From Planctomycetota bacterium (GTDB lineage: Bacteria > Planctomycetota > Phycisphaerae > UBA1845), in the NCBI GenBank assembly GCA_022566435.1, contig JADFIX010000337.1, forward strand, positions 1-5,488: a stretch of DNA of 5,488 nucleotides. The letters are read 5' to 3'. Positions 1-5,488 of this stretch are shown here, in pieces. The notes beneath the pieces are model-generated. The model ran no database searches. It was not told where the DNA came from and worked only from the letters and a program-made list of their open reading frames with translations. Both the position numbers and the translations under genes were made by a program. Position 1 is the stretch's first letter. Each line of letters opens with the position of its first letter.

Positions 1-129
1 ACGTTCCCGATGCTCGAGCAATCAGCCGACACCTTCCGCGATTCCTTGCCGGCTGAGATGAGGGATCGCTTGATCGTCCCCGACGTCGGCCAGGAAATCG
101 CCTGGACGGCTGAGGGCCTTTCGCTCTAG
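1..129 (+). CDS. C-terminal fragment of an unrecognised protein
   Basis: An open frame enters from the left edge and ends at a TAG at 127-129, leaving 42 residues that finish VGQEIAWTAEGLSL. No family can be named from so short a tail. It is acidic overall, has no membrane segment, and has a plausible mix of hydrophobic and charged residues (for example MRDRLIVPDVG). The frame is open for the whole available length, and the stop is followed within 30 bases by a hairpin with a short T-run, which fits a true gene end. It points toward the minus-strand restriction-modification cluster, so the two transcription units converge. That it is coding is likely; its function is unknown. Confidence 0.55.
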   Translation, partial: TFPMLEQSADTFRDSLPAEMRDRLIVPDVGQEIAWTAEGLSL

Positions 130-155
130 GTCGCCCGCCCGCGAGCACGCGACAC

Positions 156-177
156 ATGAGCGAGCCGCGCTCATTTT
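156..177 (+). terminator. Possible intrinsic terminator of the left-edge gene
   Basis: ATGAGCG (156-162) pairs perfectly with CGCTCAT (168-174) around the 5-base loop AGCCG, and the 3' side runs into TTTT (174-177). It lies 27 bases after the stop codon at 129. The stem is only 7 bp and the T-run only four bases, so termination would be weak. Read on the minus strand, the hairpin is not followed by a T-tract, so it would serve the plus strand only. Confidence 0.4.
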
Positions 178-237
178 CCGAGCCGCGACCGTAAGAGAGC
201 GGGCGGCCCTTTCCGAACCGCGACTGTCAGGAAGCGG
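175..237. repeat. Two imperfect 28-base intergenic repeats (GAGCCGCGACCGT type)
   Basis: Copy 1 is at 175-202 and copy 2 at 210-237, starting 35 bases apart. Both begin TTTCCGA and end AGCGG, and they match at 23 of 28 positions. An extra GAGCCGCG core occurs at 162-169 inside the adjoining hairpin. I recall similar GAGCCGCGACCGT...GGAGCGG elements in the intergenic DNA of planctomycete genomes; that is memory, not a search result. They contain no ORF. Their role is unknown; they could be mobile-repeat remnants or parts of RNA 3' ends. Confidence 0.6.
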
Positions 238-403
238 CCAAGCCAGTCGTGAGTTGGCGTCTTGTCCGTCGGCGTCTTGGCTGAAGATCGACTTCTCTCC
301 TAAGTCGACTTGCTCCTGGGGAAAACATGGTGTATACTACTCATGCCCGACAGCGGGTGAACGTCGGCTCCATGCCGTGTGTTCAGGTGGCATCCACGCG
401 AAC
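238..403. other. Intergenic stretch with no supported gene
   Basis: No ORF on either strand here looks like a gene. It holds two short direct repeats: GGCGTCTTG at 256-264 and again at 271-279, and TCGACTT followed by a CTCCT-like tail at 288-301 and 305-317. It also holds weak inverted repeats such as CCGAC (347-351) with GTCGG (363-367). None forms a convincing terminator for the minus-strand cluster ending at 404 or 631. Confidence 0.5.
310..338 (+). promoter_or_regulatory. Weak sigma-70-like promoter match, antisense to the cluster end
   Basis: TTGCTC (310-315) and TATACT (333-338) are separated by 17 bases. The -10 element matches TATAAT at five of six positions, while the -35 element matches TTGACA only at its first three. 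A transcript would run against the small ORF and the nuclease gene, because no credible plus-strand gene follows. TATACT sits in a GTATAC palindrome, so a chance match is quite possible. Confidence 0.2.
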
Positions 404-625
404 CTAGCCTGCTGGGGGCATTATTTTTTCCAAGGTCAAAGGATTGTCACTCGTATACCACTCGCCGTATTCCATATTCCGTGCGTCATCCATGTCCATG
501 ATGAGTCGGAAGCCCGGTCTCAGCAAGTCGAAGAAGCGCCCCTCGCGCCTTTCGTACAGTCGGGTAGGTCGGGTTTGCCGACGGAACGTCATCCACTCCG
601 CCGATGCCAGGTGAAACCCGCCCAA
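404..625 (-). CDS. Doubtful small hypothetical protein downstream of the nuclease gene
   Basis: This frame gives 73 residues from a TTG at 625-623, five bases after the nuclease stop, or 62 residues from an ATG at 592-590. Neither start is well served: the TTG has no Shine-Dalgarno match, and GGAG lies only three bases from the ATG. The protein is charged and soluble, with an arginine-rich first half (RRQTRPTRLYERREGRFF) and an acidic centre (LIMDMDDARN). It has no membrane segment, signal peptide or family that I recognise. Its position and strand would make it the third gene of the restriction-modification cluster. The residue mix looks protein-like, but a chance ORF in GC-rich DNA cannot be excluded. 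A long plus-strand frame (254-832) overlaps it and looks like a shadow. Confidence 0.35.
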   Translation of the reverse strand: MGGFHLASAEWMTFRRQTRPTRLYERREGRFFDLLRPGFRLIMDMDDARNMEYGEWYTSDNPLTLEKIMPPAG

Positions 626-630
626 CGCGA

Positions 631-1281
631 CTACGCAGCCAAAAGCACGTGGTATATCTTGAACTCGCCGCGATCTAGGGAATGCAGGGTTTCGAAGGCG
701 TCCGAATTATCGGGGAGGTGTTCGGCGGGATGCAGGGGACACGGTACGGGCACGCGAAGGGCCTTCGCCCTCTTCTCTATCGACTTCTTTATGCACTCTT
801 TCGCCCTCGTACAGTCGCCGTCGATGACGTAGCCGACCATTGCTCCTTGGCACTGGTAGTGGGCGTAACGCCCGTCCACGAAGCACCCCATGCCGCCGTT
901 ACCCGAGTATTTACCTGCGTGTGATTCCCACTTGCCGCCCGAGGTTGTCGTATTCAGTTTCTTCGCCTCTATGCCGAAGTAGCAGCGGGGTTCATATCCC
1001 TGGAGTACGCAGATGTCGATCTCCACGAAACTCTTTCCCGTGATAGGATCGAGATCTTCCAGATCCTTGACGTGGGCCATGACGAGAAAACGCGCCTTGC
1101 GCCAGCGCGCCTCGGCCTGTAGCTCCACGACGAAACGATTGGTGATCTTCGGTTCGTCTTCCTCGTCCTTGGGGCGTCGGAATGATCGCCAAGTGTCGAC
1201 GATTAGTTGGAGGATCTGCGGTACCAGCCCGTGCGGAAACAGCTCGTGACTAAGGTCTGCGGCCTCGCCCTCGACTATCAT
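631..1281 (-). CDS. Putative PD-(D/E)XK restriction endonuclease subunit
   Basis: This is a 216-residue soluble protein, probably the cutting partner of the methyltransferase encoded just upstream. Residues 43-60 (EPKITNRFVVELQAEARW) resemble the first helix of PD-(D/E)XK nucleases, with an acidic residue before the helix. D89 in VEIDICVL, followed by E105 and K107 in YFGIEAKKLN, gives the D-x15-E-x-K pattern with the lysine strand in a hydrophobic context. After it come a glycine-rich turn and FVDGRYA (134-140), then GAMVGYVIDGD (147-156), a layout I associate with small nucleases beside N6 methylases. The C-terminus FKIYHVLLAA looks natural. The start is the ATG at 1281-1279, which overlaps the methyltransferase stop (ATGA). 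The frame stays open 101 codons further upstream, but that part lies inside the methyltransferase gene and is probably a shadow. The nuclease function is inferred from motifs; the DNA target is unknown. Confidence 0.65.
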   Translation of the reverse strand: MIVEGEAADLSHELFPHGLVPQILQLIVDTWRSFRRPKDEEDEPKITNRFVVELQAEARWRKARFLVMAHVKDLEDLDPITGKSFVEIDICVLQGYEPRCYFGIEAKKLNTTTSGGKWESHAGKYSGNGGMGCFVDGRYAHYQCQGAMVGYVIDGDCTRAKECIKKSIEKRAKALRVPVPCPLHPAEHLPDNSDAFETLHSLDRGEFKIYHVLLAA

Positions 1282-1296
1282 GACGTCACCGTCTCC
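1278..1296 (-). promoter_or_regulatory. ATGA stop/start overlap with ribosome binding site of the nuclease gene
   Basis: On the minus strand the nuclease ATG (1281-1279) shares two bases with the methyltransferase TGA (1280-1278). GGAGA at 1296-1292 lies 10 bases upstream of the ATG, inside the methyltransferase coding sequence. Such an overlap usually means coupled translation by reinitiating ribosomes, so the nuclease would be made only after its protective methylase. This decides the start over the longer open frame reaching 1584. Confidence 0.7.
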
Positions 1297-4200
1297 GATC
1301 TTCGGCGAAGCAGGTGCGTTGCGGCAGCGTCGGCATCGTTCAAAGCCGCGGAGCGGAGCCAGAATCGCATAGTCAGCGGTTTCACTATGTGGATGCGGTC
1401 CTTCTCCAGTACGGCCAAGTTTCGCAGGTGCACCAGAGAGCCGTAGCGTTCGGGCGAGATCCGCTCGATGCGCGACAAGATTCTGTCGAGATCGGCCGAG
1501 GATGTCGTCTCGCTGTATTTTGTGGAATTCCGCGCCTTTGCGATTGTCAGCACTCCCACACCGGCATTCTCTGACGTCACACACGTCGCGCTAAGGTTAG
1601 TGCGCACGTCTCCCGCCCAGGCGTGGAGCGCGTCGATCAGGGTGCTCGCATACTGCTCTCGGTCGGGCGGCAAGGATGCAGCAAGCGTCGGCACATTCGA
1701 GCCACGGGATGGCGTCGCGCTCTTCTGAAGGGTTTGCACAACGTCCTCGATCAGAATCATCTCATCGGCGTTGACGTCAAAGTACGAATAGACATGCTCC
1801 GTCAAGTCGTGCTTCGCTTCAGCAACTAGCGCCTCGTGGCCGAGGCGGCCGAACCGACTATCGCGTTTGACGCGTTCGAAGATTCTCTCTACCGCGCGGA
1901 CGGCTTCGGGAGGACCGCTCCCCGGCGCGTCCTTAGGCAACGGAAACGGCATGCGCAGGACCTCGTTTAGAAAGGGGTACCGATAGAATGAGCACGACGA
2001 GAGATGGAAAAGAAAGTACCGCGCAAGTGGTGACAAAAGTACTGCGGTCAGGAACACAAGGAGTTTCCGGTCCGACTCGGGACCGGAGATGGCCTGGAGC
2101 GCGTCTTGGAACACCACATCGAATGGAGCAAACGCGATCTTAGAGAAACCCTTATTGAAGATGACGAGTGGGGACTTGAACACCCGTTCGTCGCGGACTC
2201 GATGCGGCTTTCGGAAACGAGAACCAACTGGCTCAGTATCTTCTCTTGCGAGCACGAATTCAAACTTTCGATTCGCGTCCAAGAACCGGTCGTTTGGCCC
2301 CCAGAATGGTTGCCACTTTCCCGCATCCTCACCGTACGGTTGAAAGCCTTGGCCCTTGATCCAACGTTTCTTCTCTGTCGCCTCACCGACAAGGTCGCTT
2401 AGTGGCGGAAATTCCCGCAGACGCGACAGAAACTCCCGATCGCGAGGTGATGCCCAGCCGTAACTGAGCCAATGAACCGCCGCGACGCCCTTGTCCGCGC
2501 TCGACAAAATATCTACCAAGGCAAGGGTCTTTCGATCATCGGCCTCGACTGTCACCACGTTATCACGAAGCGATGCATGACTGGCTTTCGGCGTGAGGTA
2601 GTCGACCCGGTGCTCCGCACTCGGAGTGCCGGCTTTAAACCGTATTGCGATCGCAGGATGAGTTGCGCCTGGAAAGAGGAATTTTCGAAGATCGGACAGC
2701 TGCGCCACCTTTTGCACTCGGTGTTTGCTGAACCACTTCGCCTGAAAAGAGTCAGTTTGGTCGCCGAGCAATATCTTTGCGGGCACTAGCAGGCACGCGC
2801 GCCCATCCGGCTTGAGGTATCGCGCCGCCTCCCACATGAACGCGCATGCCACTTGTCCGGCTGGCATCGGATACTCCGCCGCCGGGTTGCGAGCTTTCCA
2901 CTCCTTCATCGATTTCTTTTCGTATTTGCCGCGTGCGACCCAGGGCGGGTTGCCGATGACAAGGTCGAAGCGTTGCGACTCGAGCACCGGCAGAGAAGAC
3001 AGGAAGTCACCATGGATTACGGTCTGCGGGTCGTCCTGGCCCGGTTTCTCACTGCTGCTACGCAAAAGGCTCGGTAGCCGTTCCTTTGGGAGTTGCCGAA
3101 TCTCGGCCGGATCGAGGAAATCGAGCATCGCCATGTAGAGGCTGAAGCACGTGGCCTGACAGGCGACAAGGCTGATATCCACGCCGCGAATCTGTTCACG
3201 CAGAATCTTCGCGAGCGCCTTCGCCCGCGTGCCATTCCGTGCCCGCTCGTTTCGGCGGACCCACGCCTCGGCCATCCGGTTGAATATCGAGACGAGGAAC
3301 GCCCCCGATCCGCATCCGGGGTCCAACACGCGCTTGCCCGTAAGATCAGGTTCCTGCTCTGTGGCTAGGTCTGCCGTGAACTCAACGAGCTTTGGCGGCG
3401 TGTAGTACGCCCCCTTTTTCTTCTGTGCCTCTGAGTCTTCGGCACGGATGAAATCCTCGTAAACGGCGCTGATGGTCTCGATTGGGATCACGCTGAAATC
3501 GTACACCTCGAACGGTAGCACCATCTGGCCGCTGCCGAGTTCGTTGCCCGTGATCAGGTTGCGAAGCGTGTCAATGTCGCGGTCGCGCAGGCTCTCAAGG
3601 TCGCGCGCCAAATCGGCATCGAACAAATTGCCGCGAAAGTACCGACCGAGGAGTCGGAAGAGGCCTTTGAGCGCAGTCCGCACGGCATCTGGATCCGACA
3701 AACCGAGGAGTTGTCGGAACGTGGCTTTCGCACCTGCGCCGAGTCGACCGAAGTCCTTCTTCACGAGAGCGCCGCGGGCCTCGAGGTAACACGTGAAGAG
3801 GACTCGCCCGAGAAGCCGATGGATAGTCGGCAAGTCGAGGGCCTTGTTACCGCTGCACATCAGTTCCCGCGCCGCCCGAAGATTCTTCACGAGCTGTTGA
3901 TCAACGGCCTGTTTCGGATCGAAGTGTTTCGAGTAGCGCTGGTAGACCGTGCCCGTTTCGACAGATCGGATAAACTCCCGCATTTCCAGCGCGCGTGCCG
4001 CGAGGTCGAACACTTTAACTAAGCGATTGTCGCCGTCCGGATCTTCACCTTCGAGGGCAGGAGGCCGAAGGCCGGAATAGATCTGCACCTCCAGCGGCGT
4101 GACTCGCACCAGTATCGGAGCAACACCGTTGCTCCAGAACCGCCGTTGCTCCAGTAGCGTGATCGGGCCGTCCCGGGCCTGATGCTGGAAATAGACAGTT

Positions 4201-4385
4201 GGTCGGCCGTGGACAGAGAGCACGCCGAGTATGTCATCGAAGCTCTTCCACACTTGGCGCAAGACGTGTGAATACCCGTTCAGCGGCGCATCACCGACCT
4301 CGCTGGGAGAGCGAAAGAAGTCCGGCGGCCTACGGTCGCCGAGGCCGAACTCCGCCAAGAGATTGCTGGTATCCGGTTTCGCCAT
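1278..4385 (-). CDS. Eco57I-like N6-adenine DNA methyltransferase (restriction-modification)
   Basis: This 1035-residue enzyme is predicted to transfer a methyl group from S-adenosylmethionine to the N6 of adenine at a specific DNA site. Residues 1-310 form an N-terminal region with VWKSFDDILGVL (45-56) and APILVRVTPLEVQIYSG (89-105). The layout resembles the degenerate N-terminal domain of large methylases, and I see no ExK nuclease motif there. The catalytic domain follows: motif X KGAYYTP (324-330), AdoMet-binding motif I VLDPGCGSGAF (353-363), an acidic residue D403 in IRGVDIS, HGDFL (458-462), and catalytic motif IV NPPW (479-482), typical of adenine methylation. Residues 564-583 (RKFLFPGATHPAIA) and 739-814 (from PLVIFNKG, with SFYRYPFLNEVL) look like the specificity region. 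A separate C-terminal domain (about 900-1035) ends in KPLTMRFWLRSAALNDADAA. The start ATG has GGTGAG five bases upstream. It is upstream of, and translationally coupled to, the putative nuclease gene. The methyltransferase class is near certain; the target site is unknown. Confidence 0.93.
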   Translation of the reverse strand: MAKPDTSNLLAEFGLGDRRPPDFFRSPSEVGDAPLNGYSHVLRQVWKSFDDILGVLSVHGRPTVYFQHQARDGPITLLEQRRFWSNGVAPILVRVTPLEVQIYSGLRPPALEGEDPDGDNRLVKVFDLAARALEMREFIRSVETGTVYQRYSKHFDPKQAVDQQLVKNLRAARELMCSGNKALDLPTIHRLLGRVLFTCYLEARGALVKKDFGRLGAGAKATFRQLLGLSDPDAVRTALKGLFRLLGRYFRGNLFDADLARDLESLRDRDIDTLRNLITGNELGSGQMVLPFEVYDFSVIPIETISAVYEDFIRAEDSEAQKKKGAYYTPPKLVEFTADLATEQEPDLTGKRVLDPGCGSGAFLVSIFNRMAEAWVRRNERARNGTRAKALAKILREQIRGVDISLVACQATCFSLYMAMLDFLDPAEIRQLPKERLPSLLRSSSEKPGQDDPQTVIHGDFLSSLPVLESQRFDLVIGNPPWVARGKYEKKSMKEWKARNPAAEYPMPAGQVACAFMWEAARYLKPDGRACLLVPAKILLGDQTDSFQAKWFSKHRVQKVAQLSDLRKFLFPGATHPAIAIRFKAGTPSAEHRVDYLTPKASHASLRDNVVTVEADDRKTLALVDILSSADKGVAAVHWLSYGWASPRDREFLSRLREFPPLSDLVGEATEKKRWIKGQGFQPYGEDAGKWQPFWGPNDRFLDANRKFEFVLAREDTEPVGSRFRKPHRVRDERVFKSPLVIFNKGFSKIAFAPFDVVFQDALQAISGPESDRKLLVFLTAVLLSPLARYFLFHLSSCSFYRYPFLNEVLRMPFPLPKDAPGSGPPEAVRAVERIFERVKRDSRFGRLGHEALVAEAKHDLTEHVYSYFDVNADEMILIEDVVQTLQKSATPSRGSNVPTLAASLPPDREQYASTLIDALHAWAGDVRTNLSATCVTSENAGVGVLTIAKARNSTKYSETTSSADLDRILSRIERISPERYGSLVHLRNLAVLEKDRIHIVKPLTMRFWLRSAALNDADAAATHLLRRRSETVTS

Positions 4386-4390
4386 GCCGT

Positions 4391-4396
4391 CTCACC
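4391..4396 (-). promoter_or_regulatory. Ribosome binding site of the methyltransferase gene
   Basis: On the minus strand GGTGAG (4396-4391) lies five bases before the ATG at 4385-4383. It is a modest Shine-Dalgarno match and supports this start. The first residues, MAKPDTSNLLAEFGLGDRRP, look like a natural soluble N-terminus. Confidence 0.45.
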
Positions 4397-4532
4397 GCCC
4401 GCTGCCACGAAAGAACGGCCAATTGATTGAACGTCACAAGACCCGCTTGATCCGCCGCGGTCGGATGCGGAGCGACGCTACTCAAGTCTTCAAGTGTATC
4501 TCGCGTTACCGAACAACGCTAGACCGCATTCC

Positions 4533-4553
4533 AGAACAAGCTGATTCTGTTCT
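4533..4553. repeat. Inverted repeat AGAACA-9-TGTTCT ahead of the methyltransferase gene
   Basis: AGAACA (4533-4538) and TGTTCT (4548-4553) are perfect inverted copies around nine bases. The element lies in the 198-base gap between the ccsA stop and the methyltransferase start, about 150 bases before that ATG. As a terminator it is poor: the stem is short and has no following T-tract on the minus strand. As an operator-like dyad it would be well placed, but no regulator gene is visible nearby. I found no convincing -35/-10 pair in the gap, although the restriction-modification genes may have their own promoter there. Confidence 0.35.
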
Positions 4554-4583
4554 TCCTCTGGGAAATCCGCGTTGAGTGCATGA

Positions 4584-5488
4584 TTACGCGTAGCTATGCA
4601 ACCCCGTCACGATGAAATTGATCACGATCCAGTTGAACATCATCACTTCGAACCCCAGGACGGCCAGCACCGCCGTCCAGAAGCCCTTGTCACGTACCTT
4701 CATTCGCACGTGGATCAGGGCGATGATGATGAAAAAGGTGTTGAGGGCGAAGACTTCCTTGGGGTCCCATCCCCAGGGCCGGCCCCAGGAATGGTCGGCC
4801 CAGATCGCACCCATCACCAGACCGGTCCAAAGGGCGATAAACGACAGCTCCACAAGCACCATCGTGGCCCCGTCCAGCACCTGACTCGTAGTCGGCGGCT
4901 CGGGTTTCAGAAAAGATTGAGTCGGGCCCGTGCCCATCATCAACGATGCGGCGCCGCCTACGGCGTATTTCTCCGGCCTCATTCCGGCGGCGATGCGGTC
5001 TTTGCCGGCCGCGAGTTCGAGAAATAGAATCATCAGCGCCGCCACACATGCGCCCGTAGCCCCCGCCAAACCGTAAGGCGAAAGTCCGTACACTTGTGTG
5101 CTAAGGGTGTGCATCATCAGCACGTAGCCCGAGTAGTTGAGAATCGCCACCGCGATCGGGATAATGAGCAGTCGAACCTTGGGGATGAGTTTCTTGTCCC
5201 AGGCGACACACCAGCGATGCCGTAACATCAGCAACGCCGTGACCGCCGCCAAGGCGATAATGGCGTAGCTGGAGATGATCACGTTCGTGTGAATATAGAG
5301 CCAGATATCATTCAAAGCGGCCATCTTGTTTCGCATACCCGAATCGAGTCCGGCGGGGAGAAAGTAGGCGGCCATCAACGCCGCCATGGACACCACGGCG
5401 GCACAGAGGGCGAAAAGATTCCGAAGCGGGCTGCGACGGCTGACCCATTCGAGGATCATCGCCACCACCCCGCCGAACCATGCGGACG
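4584..5488 (-). CDS. ccsA: Cytochrome c assembly protein, CcsA/ResC type (5' end outside window)
   Basis: This is the C-terminal part of an integral membrane protein that handles haem for attachment to c-type cytochromes outside the membrane (system II). The signature WGRPWGWDPKE, encoded at 4787-4755, is the tryptophan-rich WWD haem-binding loop of the CcsA/CcmC/CcmF superfamily. The flanking histidines expected for haem ligation are visible in IWLYIHTNVIISSYA (about 5306-5262), in IALIHVRMK downstream of WWD, and in the terminal GLHSYA. About seven hydrophobic segments are present, including LFALCAAVVSMAALMAAYF and AVLGFEVMMFNWIVINFIV. A GTG at 5468 could start a 294-residue protein, but the frame stays open to the right edge, encoding SAWFGG just before it, so the real gene very probably begins beyond the window. 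It may be a longer protein or a ResB-ResC type fusion. It shares the strand of the restriction-modification cluster but is separated by 198 bases and is functionally unrelated. Confidence 0.88.
   Translation of the reverse strand, partial: SAWFGGVVAMILEWVSRRSPLRNLFALCAAVVSMAALMAAYFLPAGLDSGMRNKMAALNDIWLYIHTNVIISSYAIIALAAVTALLMLRHRWCVAWDKKLIPKVRLLIIPIAVAILNYSGYVLMMHTLSTQVYGLSPYGLAGATGACVAALMILFLELAAGKDRIAAGMRPEKYAVGGAASLMMGTGPTQSFLKPEPPTTSQVLDGATMVLVELSFIALWTGLVMGAIWADHSWGRPWGWDPKEVFALNTFFIIIALIHVRMKVRDKGFWTAVLAVLGFEVMMFNWIVINFIVTGLHSYA

Noticed and set aside
404..706. Frameshift joining the small ORF to the nuclease C-terminus
   Set aside because: The small frame is open up to 706 and overlaps the nuclease end, but the nuclease finishes with FKIYHVLLAA, which looks like a natural terminus, so no repair is needed.
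254..832. 192-codon plus-strand ORF
   Set aside because: It runs opposite the nuclease gene for about 200 bases, has a patchy composition rich in Ser, Arg and Cys with no recognisable domain, and fits a GC-rich shadow frame.
1282..1584. Longer version of the nuclease gene starting at 1584, giving 317 residues
   Set aside because: The extra 101 codons lie wholly inside the methyltransferase gene in another frame, read as low-complexity arginine-rich sequence, and the ATGA overlap at 1281 with GGAGA upstream explains a start there.
404..4385. BREX, DISARM or Pgl defence system
   Set aside because: A large adenine methylase is shared with these systems, but no PglZ, BrxC/L, helicase, phospholipase D or other required partner is present in the window.
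4386..4583. Controller (C-protein) gene or clear sigma-70 promoter in the gap before the methylase
   Set aside because: No helix-turn-helix ORF fits in 198 bases, and no hexamer pair with acceptable spacing was found on the minus strand.
1..5488. CRISPR arrays, tRNA or rRNA genes, transposons, attachment sites
   Set aside because: No regularly spaced repeats beyond the two copies at 175-237, no tRNA-like cloverleaf or rRNA core sequence, and no transposase or integrase motif was seen on either strand.

Overview
The window suggests a GC-rich bacterium, and two features hint at the Planctomycetes. One is a pair of GAGCCGCGACCGT-type intergenic repeats, which I recall as common in that phylum. 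The other is a CcsA-type cytochrome c assembly protein whose reading frame runs off the right edge, as the long planctomycete versions do. The assignment is an inference from style; no rRNA or marker gene is present to confirm it.

Layout, left to right: (1) positions 1-129 hold the last 42 codons of an unrecognised plus-strand gene. (2) Positions 130-403 are intergenic, with a hairpin that may terminate that gene, two imperfect 28-base repeats and a weak promoter-like pair. (3) Positions 404-4385 are a minus-strand cluster, transcribed right to left. It holds a 1035-residue N6-adenine DNA methyltransferase of the Eco57I/type II class (4385 to 1278), a 216-residue protein with a PD-(D/E)XK nuclease signature joined to it by a 4-base ATGA stop/start overlap (1281 to 631), and a doubtful small ORF of 62 to 73 codons (625 to 404). 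(4) Positions 4386-4583 are a 198-base gap with a 6-9-6 inverted repeat. (5) Positions 4584-5488 hold the C-terminal part of a minus-strand CcsA/ResC-type haem handling protein, cut by the window edge.

The central observation is a compact, probably two-gene restriction-modification system. The methyltransferase carries the full catalytic set (GAYYTP, DPGCGSGAF, NPPW) but no nuclease motif that I can see in its N-terminal region. The small downstream protein carries a D-x15-E-x-K pattern that could supply cleavage. The methyltransferase would mark host DNA through adenine methylation and the small protein would cut unmodified DNA, with coupled translation tying their amounts together. The cluster lies between a housekeeping respiratory assembly gene and a convergent unknown gene, as a small acquired defence module might. 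I see no integrase, transposase, tRNA or attachment-site repeat to show how it arrived.
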